Of a stretch of 64,000 nt of DNA, positions 32,214 to 43,683 are shown in pieces (position 1 is the stretch's first letter; the number at the start of each line of letters is the position of its first letter). The position numbers were made by a program, and so were the translations under genes. The stretch spans positions 62,001 through 126,000 of the forward strand of contig JAFEMH010003627.1 of NCBI GenBank assembly GCA_022495995.1, given 5' to 3'. Source of the stretch: Adenophora triphylla var. japonica. Lineage: Eukaryota; Streptophyta; Magnoliopsida; Asterales; Campanulaceae. The notes under the pieces were generated by a model, which searched no databases, had not been told where the DNA came from, and saw nothing but the letters and a program-made list of their open reading frames with translations.

Positions 32214-35200
32214 ATGGCACCAAAAAAGCCTTTCTTTGACATGGTATGATTTCTAACCCTAATCTTCTCAATTTTCTGCAAATCTTACGTGCTTGAACTG
32301 CCATTGTTGACCTTGAAGGTTTCGAACACCCTAAACTGATTTTTGTTCATATCTACTTCGTTTCTTGATCATTTTGAATGAAAACTGACAGGTTATGTTC
32401 GGATTTTGTTACTGATTCTGATTATATGCTTTATTTCATGATCAACACACATTTTGAACACTAATTTTGGATTTTTAGGTTTCTCAACTTTGAAAACCCA
32501 TTTCTGAATTTTTGCTTTTTCCTTGTGATTCTGAGCAAAGTTTGAATTTTTATTGTTATATCATTGATCTACTGCTCAATTTGATCATTTTGACATATTA
32601 TTTGTTGATTTTGGTTAACTTTTGATGAATCTCTGTTCGTGGTGTTCTTCATGTTCTTCGTGCATTCATATGACTGTTCATCTTCTTTTTTTTTCAGAAA
32701 TCTTTATGTTTTGGATTTCCTTGATTTTCAATATTGTTTTTCATACTTAGATTTTTTTTTTGAAAATTTTGGATTTTTGCTTTGCATCTGAACCGCTTCA
32801 CTTTCAACCGCATGCTCAGTGTTTGAAACCGCGTATTTGCAACCACTTATAATTTGTGTTTCAACCACATGCTCTTGTAATTGTAAACCGCATGTTGAAA
32901 ACCTCATGGTTATCTTTTGAAACCGCACGCTAGAATTTACTCAAGTTTTACTAAGTATATAGGCTGGAAACCATAATCTTCCCCTCCAAAACACTGCTTG
33001 CATGTGTGGGATAACTTTGGATTACAATGCCACGTACTAGTAAATATACTTGTGTATTTTCTTATTTGTTTCCCTGCCTTGTATTCACAGTTTCCTTGAG
33101 GTTTGAAAAACTTCATTTTTCAAAACCGCACTATTGCCAACCGCATAGGTTCTCAAACCGCTTGTAAACTGTGAATCAATATGATAGATCTAACTTGAGT
33201 GTCTTCCTTGTAGGATTCTCAATATTTTCTTCCTAGGTAGGAAATCAATTAACCTGAGCTGAAGTCTGATGCTCTAGGGAGAGAGATGATTAGAAAGATG
33301 GACGCTTCTGAAATTCTTCCATTATTCAACAAGAAGCAGTCCTACACTATTCCCCTCTTTGTGGACCAGTTCTATGCAACCGCAAGACATGGAGAAAGGA
33401 AGCTGTCTGACGGAAAGAAGATCAATTGCTTGATTGGAGCAGTTGAAGGTTTTGAAGTCTCTATTGATTACCTAGATATCAGAAGCACCTACGAGTTCAA
33501 CGTCTCTGGTGCTCCCCTTGATGTCTCTCAAGAGGTTACGGATGCCACCTGCTCTACTCTTACTGGCGATCTTTCATCATTGACTGGGTACTAGAAGAAG
33601 AAGCCCAGGATAGCATTTGGTGAGATAATGAGCCACCTCTGTTACTTGGTAGGGAAGTCTGTGTGTGGCAAAACTGGCAACCACAACAACTTCACCTCAC
33701 AGGAATGGATGTATTGTTGTGATGTTTTCAATGAAATCAAGCTCCATTGGCCAAGAATTCTGATAAGAGAGCTAGCCAACAGCATAGAAATCTATCAGTC
33801 TAAGACCAAGGATGAAGCAATCAGGTGGAGACCCTTCTGTAGACTGCTGACCGCTATCTTCACAAACTATCAACACTTGGAGGATCTGAGAACCACTACC
33901 CCTGAGTTATATGTTCATTGGGGAAATGAGGAATCCCTTGGGCTCAAGGATTACCACAACTTCAGTTTTTCATTTGGCAATGATGACTACAAGCTGCTTT
34001 ATGATGCGGACACTCACCAGCCCATGGAACACTATGTGGAAATGACCCCTGCAACCGCAGTCAAGGGTCTGGGCAAGGCAATCAGAAAAGTTTCAAGGAA
34101 AAGGAAAGCTGCAGATGAACCGCTTCCTAAGCAGACCAAAATCGCACCACAACAACTGCGTGCTGCAACTGGTGCTGGTACAAGCAAGAAAGGCAAAGGG
34201 AAGATGTCCCTTATTGATGAAGTTGATGAAGCTGAAGAAGAATAAGAAGATGCAACCATTCCTCCCTTGGTTGCAAGAGCCAAGAAGGCCAAAAAAACTC
34301 AAGTAGATTTGGCAAAGCTATGTGATGAAGATTTGGCAGCCTATTACAAGTCTGAAATAGCAAGGATTGAGAAGGAAGCTGGTGACAAATTGGCTGCTAA
34401 AGGAAAGTCCAAGGTAGCTGAACCCCAACCGCAACCACCTCCCTTTTAACCGCAGCCAGCCACCCAACCGCCTTCCAAGCAACTGCCTCCTACCCAAACA
34501 CTTATCCAAACACCACCTCAATCCCCTATCCAATCTCACCACTCATCTCCAGTCAAATCACCCTCACCTAGACCGCCTTCCCCTTCTCAACCGCTCCGAG
34601 CTATAACAGCTCAAAGGGAGATTCCTAAGGCTAAGAGGGTCAAATAAATAGCCAGGAAGAAAACTCCTACCAAGGGGCCCAAGCGTTTTCTACACCGTGT
34701 GGCCCAACAACAATCTCCTTCTCCATCCCCATCTTCTTCAAATTCACCATCTCCTTCACCTTCCAACTCTCACTCCCATTCTCCTTCTGTCCAATACTCC
34801 TTAGGCCCTGTATTTTCCATCTGGACATCCAAACCTTCTGTGGGCCAAGCCATCTCTATTTCCAACCAAAACAGAACCCCAACTCCTTCACCTCCTTATT
34901 CAAACCTCTCCAACTCTCCTCAACTCTCTAACCGCTTTCAATCACTTCCTCCTTCCAACCGCGTTTAAACACCACCTCTATCTAACCGCACCCCTGCTGT
35001 TTCTATCTCTAACCGCAATAGAACCCCTACACCTTCACCACATCAATCCCCCATTCATTCCAAAACTACTAATCCTCATAACTTACCTCTTCTACAGAAA
35101 ACTCCTTCTCTTGACCTTCATGATTCTCACACCAGTTCCTCCTCTAACTCAAACCCCATCACTTCAAACATACCAACCTCCAATATTCCACCTCCTCTAA

Positions 35201-36441
35201 CCGCTCCTACTTCAACCGCACCTAGTACCTTACCCCAAACACTTCCAATTCCTCCCTCAACCGCTTCTCAATACACAATCCCAGGTACCCGCATATTCGA
35301 AACCCTTTATACCCAACTATCTCAAACTACCCTTCCTACCCCAACTCCACCCATAATTCTAACTGCTCCTTCCACTTCAACCGCTTCTCCTTCAGACTAC
35401 TGCCAAATCCTGTCCACCCTTCAACTCATCAAATCCTAACTTATAGTCAACCAAGGCCACATGCTGAAACTTACTGAATCCAACCTTGCCTTGGCTGCCT
35501 CCAACTCATCTCTTGAAGCCTCTAACAGCTCCCTGCATTGCAAAGTGGACTCTCAAACCACTAAAATGGAAATCTTAAAAGCCCAATTGATTGATGACAT
35601 TAAGGGGGAGAGAGGTTCCACCAATCAAACCGCTGAAGCTGTTAATACCCTAGCTGAAGCATGCTTTCAGGGTTTTAAGCAAGATCTGGCGAATTGAGTT
35701 CTCAAAGCACTGGGTGATGCAGTTTCAAAATCTCAAATTCATGAAATGCTCACTCAGTTATCAGGTGCTTTTGTCACTTCCACCAACACTGCTCTTGAAA
35801 ACTTCATGAAAACCATTTCTGATACTCAACCGCAGCAGCAATCCTCAACCTCAACCGCCCCAATCCAAACTGCCCTTGATGCCTTGGAATTCAAAATCCT
35901 TTCTGAACTGGACTCCCTCAAGGCAAGCATCGATGTTAACTTAAACATTGTGGGAGACAGTCTCAAGGCTCAGGTTAAGTCCTTTGATGAAGAGGTCAGT
36001 TTCAGGTTTGAGAACTTAAAGGCAGGTTTCAACTCCAAGCTAGAAAATTCTATCAATGAGATGAAATCCTCCCTAAAGGTAACAGCTGATGTTGAGCCTT
36101 TGAAAGAAGCCATCTCTTCTCAGACCACAGCTATTCAGGGGGAGATCCATACCTTTTACAACACTCTCAACTCCTTCATTGAGCTTTATTCTGAAGAGAT
36201 CAAGGAGAGTGTTGCTACCAATACCAGAGCTGTTGATGCTAACAATGCTACCACTGCCCAATCTGTAACCGCATTAAGAGTTGTAGAGACAACCCATGGA
36301 AGATCTGCTGAAGAAGTCAGAACCTTGAGAAGAACTCTCCGTGGTGAAAGCTCAGCATTCAGACCTTCAGGACTGCAGGTGCCAAACCAAGAGGTTAATC
36401 AACCGCGCCACCAATCTTCTCAACGACTGCCTCAGCACTAG
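32214..36441 (+). pseudogene. Env-like accessory gene of element C, probably with one intron
   Basis: A 10-codon first exon (32214-32243, MAPKKPFFDM) is followed by GTATGA. A pyrimidine-rich acceptor ending TTGTAG at 33213 restores phase 0, giving an intron of about 970 bp. From 33214 to 36441 there is one frame with no indel, interrupted only by point stops at 33238, 33250, 33592, 34243, 34447, 34645, 34966, 35437 and 35695. The protein has an N-terminal globular part (PLFVDQFYATARHG, SQEWMYCCDVFNEIKLHWP), a basic KR-rich segment (about 34090-34200), a long Pro/Ser/Asn-rich middle (34440-35440) and a C-terminal coiled coil (35461-36300). I see no signal peptide or membrane anchor. Splice sites are inferred. 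Confidence 0.65.
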
Positions 36442-36978
36442 CCGCATCAGCACTAGGACCGTTCTTCATTGTAATTTCTTTCCTTTTGCTGAACTCTTTT
36501 TGATTTTTTGGACCGTACTCCTTGTATTTTTGTCCAATCTCTTTTGCTTTTTGTAACCTTTGTATTTTGCTTTTCTACCTATGTAACATGTAACTGCAAA
36601 GATAGTAATGAAAAATGCATCATTGGTTCCAAAACTTTGTTCATAACAAACTGCTTGTTTGTAGAACAATGAAACCGCTTATGGTTTATAACCTCATTCA
36701 AATATTTTCTAACTTAAAATCATATTTTTGAAATGATGGTTAAACATTCAGTTTAAACCTCACTTTAAACTTAAACTCATATTTTTTCAAGTGCACTAAA
36801 TGCATCTCAATACTTTTCAAATTGTAAGTTTTCATCTTTCAAATAGTAAAGAAATCTATAGCTTAAGCTAGTGTGTGCATTGACTTGGGATATGAATTAC
36901 CATGTTAATTCTTGTGGACATGTTTTTACCAAGTACAATGTTTGCTTTAGTTATAGTAGGTAATGGCATCAATCAAAT
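36442..36978. other. 3' untranslated stretch of element C
   Basis: AT-rich, no supported reading frame. It contains one AACCGC (about 36673) and leads into the polypurine tract. Confidence 0.6.
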
Positions 36979-36987
36979 AGGGGGAGA
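36979..36987 (+). other. Polypurine tract of element C
   Basis: AGGGGGAGA lies just before the 3' LTR. Confidence 0.85.
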
Positions 36988-36988
36988 T

Positions 36989-38485
36989 TGTTGGGTATGC
37001 ATATTTTAACCCTCCTATTTTAAATTAGATTTGATTGATACCATAACCTCTTATCTATTTTAAGGACTTTAGGACCCTATGTAATGAAGCTTAGACTTCA
37101 ATTTTTTAGCTAAGTCCATTTTATAGAATAGGTTAAAATTAGGCTTGAAGACTGCACAAGACTCATTGGATTTGAGGATTGCAGTTCAAGAAGTTTCAAC
37201 CGCCCTAAAGAAACCGCTCGTGCTGAACCGCCTTGTGGAAATCCTTTGTTGAAACTACTCCTTTGAACAACTGAAGTGCAATCGCACATGTTTACCGCAC
37301 CTGTGTAGTTCCAATATCTTGACCACACTCTGCAACCTCACTGGTGTAACCAACCGCACTTGTCAAAACCGCATGTACACCAGGATCGCATTCAATGATT
37401 AAAGACTTGAAGTGAACCACTTTTTACCGTTGGAATCCACGTAAGCAATATCAAAAGTCAACCACCAAATCTTGTCACGTGATTCAATGTCAGAGAAGAT
37501 CTGCAAAGATCTTGAAAATGTGACAGATGTCCTCATCTCCTCAACTGCAGCTGAAGTCTGATCTGCTTGGACTGTAAGTTCTGAACAAGGGACAAAAGTA
37601 GTTACTGTGGACCAATGGGAAAGCATCAGTACAGTCCTTGCAACAGCTGTGTCCAACGGCTAGTTCATTGATGCTTGGTTATAAATACCCCTAATCTTCA
37701 TCATTTGAAGATTGCTTGAGAAAATTGAAAGTGCTGTGTTCATAAGAAGCTGAAGCTCTGCCCAGAAATTATTCAACCCTTTGAATCTTCATCTTCAACT
37801 TCAAGAAATACATATCCCAGCCCAGAAAATCAAGCCTTAACACCATCAAGAATCATTGTACTCTCCATCTCTTAGATTCAAAGAGCCTTGATCTTGTATT
37901 CACACACTCACCTCACTTGTTTAATCACATAGATTAATCATTTGAGATACACCGATTATAATCTAGGATTCAATCTTCATAGAATAGATTTTAGATTTGA
38001 GTATCAATCTTTGTAACTTGTAATATCTCATACTCAATAGTAAAATCACTCTTGAAAATCCAAGGCTAACCATCTTGGTAGTGGACGTAGATCGTTTATC
38101 GATTGAACCACTCCAAATATTGTGTTCTTACTTTACTGCATTTATTTTTCTTGTGCTTATTAATTATCTATCTTTTTCTCTGTTTGATCTTTAATGTAGT
38201 TATCCATTGTTGTGAATTGTGTTTGGAGTTGACATTGTCAAAACCTCACTTTGTTTGTAAACCGCACTCACCAAAATCGCTTTGCAAAACTGCCTCTCCA
38301 AAATAGCTTTGTAACACTATTATTCCGCTGTGCATTTTACAACTCTACTTGTAGTTTCTAACACACTGTAAGAGGTTTTGTAAGTGTAGAGGTTTAGTTT
38401 TAAGAGAGGGTGAAAAATTTGTAATAGCTATTCATCACCCCCCTCTAGCTATTTTTCACCCTTGTTGCCACCTTTGGGACCAACA
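36989..38485 (+). repeat. 3' LTR of element C
   Basis: 1497 bp, TGTTGGGTAT...GGGACCAACA. TATA box TATAAATA at 37680-37687. Six AACCGC motifs, mostly at 37198-37370. It is the intact reference for the split 5' LTR. Confidence 0.93.
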
Positions 38486-38793
38486 CCTCTCTTACTTTAG
38501 TTGATTCTGGTATCAAGGCCAATGAATCTCACAAGTCCTCATCTGAAGAACATAAGCAACATCAATCTGGGCCACAAGATACATCAGAAACCTTATTCAA
38601 CAAGGTGAAGAGTGGTGCTACTTCTGTTTTACCCAAGATTTCCTTATTCTCCCAGAAGTTGAAGGATACAAAGGTCGTTGACTTGGCAAAGAAAGGTTTT
38701 CACATTGTAAAGGATGAGTTGAGCAGTAATCCAAGTAAGAGAATGCGGATTGAATATGAACCTTCTCCAGCAGCGACTCATACAAATGTTGAA

Positions 38794-38795
<2 letters not shown>
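38486..38795 (+). pseudogene. TIM44: TIM44 exon piece (mitochondrial import motor subunit)
   Basis: The frame reads [18 protein letters not shown] at the start, then [30 protein letters not shown] and [18 protein letters not shown]. This is the mid-N-terminal region of plant TIM44, a peripheral inner-membrane protein that tethers mitochondrial Hsp70 to the TIM23 channel. The left side abuts element C and the right side abuts a microsatellite after VET. The next codons (DITVVPPKQSPLNKKWEAF) appear in frame 19.8 kb away at 58634. The gene is therefore split inside an exon. Upstream exons are outside the window. Identification is by recognised family similarity, not by a search. Confidence 0.8.
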
Positions 38796-39268
<473 letters not shown>

Positions 39269-39688
39269 CATATGTTAAGGCAATATATTATAACGTCATT
39301 TGCCACCCCCTTTAAGTGTCAAATACATTATTATCTCATCTTGCTCGCTCATATAACGACAAGGCGAATTACCCGTGTGAGAGGGCAAATTCTAGTCCTT
39401 CAGACATCTTTTTAATTAAAATGTATACCACATAATTTTCAATCAATAAACATCCTATAAACTCAACAAGGAATGAAAATGAAAAATATGTATTAAATTC
39501 AAAACAATAATGAATATAATAATGTCTGCAGGGTGTTCAAAAATAACTAATCAAATCCTACGAAGCCCTAAACACGTCATATGTTTCTAAAAAGTCTCTC
39601 TGGTCAGAGGCTTAGTCATAGGGTCAGCTAAATTGCTCTCAGCAGGAATATACTTAAGAACCAACTTTCCTTCTGTAATCATGTCTCT
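39269..39688 (-). pseudogene. Inverted fragment of D-type RNase H end and 3' UTR
   Basis: Its reverse complement matches D at about 56974-57392: the RNase H C-terminus (start of MITEGKVVLKYIP through the LGLHRI stop) and following UTR. It is flanked on both sides by plus-oriented LTR fragments. The right junction shares the bases GTCTCT with both partners. Confidence 0.85.
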
Positions 39689-39893
39689 ATGGGAACCAAC
39701 TTATACATAACACGTATTTAATATACTCCTCAGACTGAGAAATACTATCTCTGGCAACCATTAAGTGCCTGGGATTTGAGAGTGGAACAACATTCAATAT
39801 CCATCTTGTGATATTGAATCGGACGAGAAGAGGTGGTGATTGCAGAATCAAGACGATCGTGGTTCGTAGCACAAGCGAAATCTTCCGCACAAC
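39689..39893 (+). repeat. D-type LTR fragment (3' half, without its end)
   Basis: It matches the D LTR from tctctatgggaacc to ttccgcacaacgag (compare 58354-58569). It then joins pol sequence at ggtgggaattgtctc. Confidence 0.88.
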
Positions 39894-40476
39894 GAGGGTG
39901 GGAATTGTCTCTACTTAATCAGTTGTGATCGCCTACGAGAATCAAAATGATATTTGTTCTAGTGGGTGCTTTATTCCAGTGGGAGTATGCCACTCTACAA
40001 AAGAAGCAAATGTGTATCTGAAAGTGAATGTCTAAGTATGGATAGTAATGAAATCTAAAAAAAAAATAAGAATTGAATTTGAAGAGACATTCTTCCTAAT
40101 GGTTTGTCTCTATTTACCTTGTCTTAGCAAGAAGTGTAGTGATTGATGAATTTATTGTAGATGGATGTTTACATACGGTTCCTTAGTGGAGGACTAGATA
40201 AGGAGATTGTCATGACTTAGTCAAAGAGCTAGAAGTCAAGGGACAAAAGCGCAATGTGTGTTGCTTCATATGTCAATTTATGATCTCAAATCTAGATAGT
40301 GATATGTTCGTTACCAAATGATAACTTTAATCAACTTTGTGATGGTTAAGGAAATCACTATATGTGTTGAAGAGTCCAATAACATAAATTTTAGTCTTTC
40401 ATCATGTGTTGACGATATCACTACTTACTAGCTAGGAGCGGTATGGGGATGACTGACGCTACTAAAGAGTAGCTTT
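39894..40476 (+). pseudogene. Degenerate Copia pol fragment of mosaic E, left of F
   Basis: It aligns with D from about 55344 (the linker before RT, gaattgtctc...) to the RT segment around 56190-56205 (gctactaaagagt). No open frame survives. Only short stretches are recognisable and much of the RT is missing. It is interrupted by F within the GCTTT target. Confidence 0.75.
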
Positions 40477-41121
40477 TGTAGGGGAAATATAGGGTCTCGA
40501 TCTTGATACTAGGGCCGGATATATGATTGAATCGTGTATAATCCACTTTCCGAATAAAGTATTTCGACCCTTAATGCCTGGGTTACACAAAATCTTTATT
40601 GGGATAAGACAATCACACAATTTGTTTTCTAGGCAAAGAGAACAAATCAAAACTTGAGAATTGTTTGCTTTCGTTATTGTTGTAATTCACTCTTGTATTT
40701 TTCATGTATATACAACTGAGATCAATCTCTGTATATATACAGATGGGAAGGTATTAGTTAAAGGGTACAATCAAAAGACATGACTTTAGCCAAGCAATGT
40801 GTCTCTTCATTTTGAAAAGGCACCAGTACAGGAACTGCACGGCCGTGTCTTATGAATTGCATGGCCGTGTTGTTCATACCTGCACGGCCGTGTCATATGA
40901 ACTGCACGGCCGTGCTGTTCATACTGATCGGCCGAGCATATCAGCAAAATGTGCTACCCTTTAACTTTTACTTCTATATCGAGGTTGACTTCGTTTTAGC
41001 TCAAACGAGTGTGTACTCCACACTTTCCCTTACTCGTATCCGAGTCTAATACGAATCACATTGATCTCTTAGTAAATCACCATTACAATAAAACAAGTTG
41101 ATGACACTAAAATCACCAACA
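40477..41121 (-). repeat. 3' LTR of element F
   Basis: 645 bp; on the minus strand it begins TGTTGGTGATTTTAG and ends CCCTACA. It holds four palindromic CACGGCCGTG-type sites and matches 44788-45433. Confidence 0.93.
40838..40914. repeat. Phased CACGGCCGTG palindromes in the F LTR
   Basis: Sites at 40838, 40860 (one change), 40883 and 40905, spaced 22, 23 and 22 bp, with a decayed fifth near 40926. The other F LTR has the same set from 45149. These are GC islands in AT-rich DNA. Confidence 0.9.
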
Positions 41122-41139
41122 AATCCCCTCCATTTTAGT
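41122..41139 (-). other. Polypurine tract of element F
   Basis: On the minus strand AAAATGGAGGGGATT precedes the 3' LTR. Confidence 0.8.
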
Positions 41140-41640
41140 GTAATCCTTTGATTTACTAAACTGTATAAATAACGAAACAAACGAATGCATAAATGAAAAT
41201 GTCTTGCGATTGAATTTTCATCTTAGTATAATACACATTTCAAATACTCGAGAATCGGGGTGTCGTAACGATTGAACCCGTCAACTCATATGAATACCTG
41301 AAGATACTATACACATAAGTTCAGTACAATTCTCTTTGTTTAATCTTGACACTATTACAAGCCATGTGTCCATATCCAATAGTGAACATATAGGAAGCCA
41401 AGTCCTAGCTTCTTGAAGCAGCAAAACTTCATGTCCACATAGGTAGTTCCTTTTAATCTTGCACCTGCATTTGCAATTTTTCAAAGGAACTATTAAGAAG
41501 ATATTCTTCAACCTAACCTTTACTTGCAGGTCTGAACACATACCTTGGGAAAGATAATAACATGTGTTCCAATCTCCAACTGCGAGCTTTCCACATTGAA
41601 TTCAAGCTTCTAACGTTGTATTAGAAGGGAATTGGGTATC
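41140..41640. other. 3' UTR of element F
   Basis: No supported reading frame between the RNase H end and the polypurine tract. Confidence 0.6.
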
Positions 41641-43200
41641 TCACAATTAGAGGATTAAATGGACTTTAATCCCATTCCCATTGCAGACTTATTTACCAAG
41701 TCTCTGGCTAACCCCTTCGTCAAGTGGTCAGCCAAATTTTGTTGCGACCGAACAAATTCAACTGATATCACACCATTCATGATTAACTCCCGAATCATAC
41801 TATGTCTGACACCCAAGTGTCTAGACTTGCCATTATAAATCGACTATAGGCCCTAGCCAAGGTGGCGGACACTATCACAATGGATAGACATTGGTGATAT
41901 CGGTTTTGGCCATAATGGAATCTCAAATATCAAGTTTCGAAGCCACTCGCTTCTTTTCCAGCGACTAATGCTACAAACTCGAGATTCCATTGTAGAATGT
42001 GTAATACATGTCTGCTTTTTGGAAGCCCAAGAAATGGCACCTCCTCCAAGCAAGAACACCCAACCACTAGTAGAAGATGAATCTTCTTGGTTGATCCAAC
42101 TAGCATCGGTATAACCTTCTAATATAGAAGGATGTCCACTATAACACAAACCATAGTCCATAGTACCTTTTAAGTACTTGAACACCCTTGTTATAGCATG
42201 CCAATGTTGTCTACTAGGATTACTAGTGAACCTGCTCAATCTTCCAAATGCATAAGCAATATCAGGTCGAGTGCCTGTCATAGCATACATCAAGCGCCAA
42301 TGGCTTTTGAGTATTGATTTGTGACACGGGTTTACCGGTATTTGATACAAGTTTCTCGGTAGGATCCATGGGAGTACTAACTTTAGAACAATTATCACAA
42401 TTAAACCTCTTGAGAATTTTCTCAATATAATGAGATTGTGATATTGCAATTCCCTTGTTCATCCGTTTAATCTTTATACCAAGAATTACATCGGCTTTCT
42501 CCCATGTATGTCCTTCATCGAAAACTTTGATGACAAAAACTTCTTAGTTTTATCAACTACATTTTGGTCTGTGCCAAAAATCAACATGTCATCTACATAT
42601 AGACAGATGATTACACCTTTGCCGGTTTCATCAAATCTGCTATATACACATTTGTCGGACTGATTTAATACAAAACCATTCGACAAAACAACCTCATCAA
42701 ATTTTTGATGCCACTGCTTAGGTGCTTGCTTCAGCCCATACAATGACTTAATTAACTTACATACCTTATGCTCATTACCTGGCATAACAAATCCTTCTGG
42801 TTGTTTCATATACACTTCTTCTTCCAAATCACCATTTAAAAATGCTGTTTTGACATCCATTTGATGGATCAATAGATTACGAATAGGCGCCAAAGCTATC
42901 GAAATCTAATAGTAGTGATACGAGCAACCGGTGCATAGGTATCGAAGTAATCGATCCCTTCCTTTTGTCTAAAGCCTTGGATTACCAATCGAGCTTTAAA
43001 CTTGTCGATAGTTCCATCGACTTTCATCTTCTTTTTGAAGATCCATTTGCACCCCAAAGGTTTACAGCCTGGTGGTAAATCAGACAAGACCCATGTATTA
43101 TTTTCCACAATAGAACCAATCTCATCATCGATGGCTTCTTTCCAAAAACCAGCGTCTCGAGATTTTATTGCTTCATCATAGGTTCTTGGATCCTCCTCTA
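41641..43200 (-). pseudogene. Reverse transcriptase and RNase H of element F
   Basis: Right to left: [72 protein letters not shown] and the catalytic YVDDMLIFG. RNase H follows with GYTDASWI, TSGWVFLLGGGAISWASKKQ and STMES. The C-terminal part (HLGVRHSMIRELI, LADHLTKGLARDL) is readable to about 41640. There are frameshifts near 42895, 42470 and 41870. All catalytic motifs of RT remain visible. Confidence 0.88.
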
Positions 43201-43683
43201 TACTATAACAGTAAGAGTATTGAGATTCAATTTGATCTCTTGATCCCTACCCCAATCAAATGATCATTCATTTGAAATTCATCCAAAATACTTATCAATT
43301 CTTAACTTAATGGTGAATAAATATTCAACCAAAGCAAGTAGATCCGCATACTCACAACACATTATTAAATGCGTGGCTATGCATTTGAACAAACTCACAA
43401 CGCATCTAATGATGGTGGCTATGTTCAAAATGGGATAATCTTACATTAAGAATTGAAAGCCTTTTGAAATATTACATTTTCCACCGAGCATGCCATTACG
43501 AAGAATTGATAACAACAACGAAGAAGTCATATAAACGAGAACTAGGAATTTTATTTAAATTCAACATAAACATCCCATTATAACCAAATCCTACAAATAC
43601 ACCGACTTCGATAAGGTATACTTATCGGATTCATATACTTGTTTGTATCCACACTTGTTCAATACGGGACCGTAAATGAAGTT
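43201..43683 (-). pseudogene. Remnant of pre-integrase region of F; integrase core deleted
   Basis: On the minus strand a pre-integrase segment is recognisable (GPVLNKCGYKQV near 43620-43660 and WHAR near 43465). The sequence then jumps within about 230 bp to the linker just before RT (RDQIESQYSYCYS near 43200-43245). The roughly 1 kb integrase core with its DDE residues is absent. Confidence 0.75.

Larger units (their letters stand above)
9397..38485 (+). mobile_element. Copia (SIRE/Maximus-like) retrotransposon C, host of insertions A and B
   Basis: The 5' LTR is split (left part outside the window, then 9397-9725 and 25513-25964). The interior runs 25965-36988 and the 3' LTR is 36989-38485. 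The order is primer site, gag, PR, IN, RT, RH, then a 3.2 kb env-like frame. It ends directly against a TIM44 exon, so C is inserted in host coding sequence; the candidate target duplication CCTCT follows (38486-38490) but its partner is outside the window. It carries about 51 copies of AACCGC. All genes have stops or indels. Confidence 0.9.

Noticed and set aside
32057..32281. Minus-strand frame with Arg-Glu repeats
   Set aside because: It is the complement of the CT run in the leader of the C env-like unit.
21122..36441. True envelope glycoproteins in B and C
   Set aside because: No signal peptide, hydrophobic anchor or heptad fusion region visible; kept only as positional env-like ORFs.
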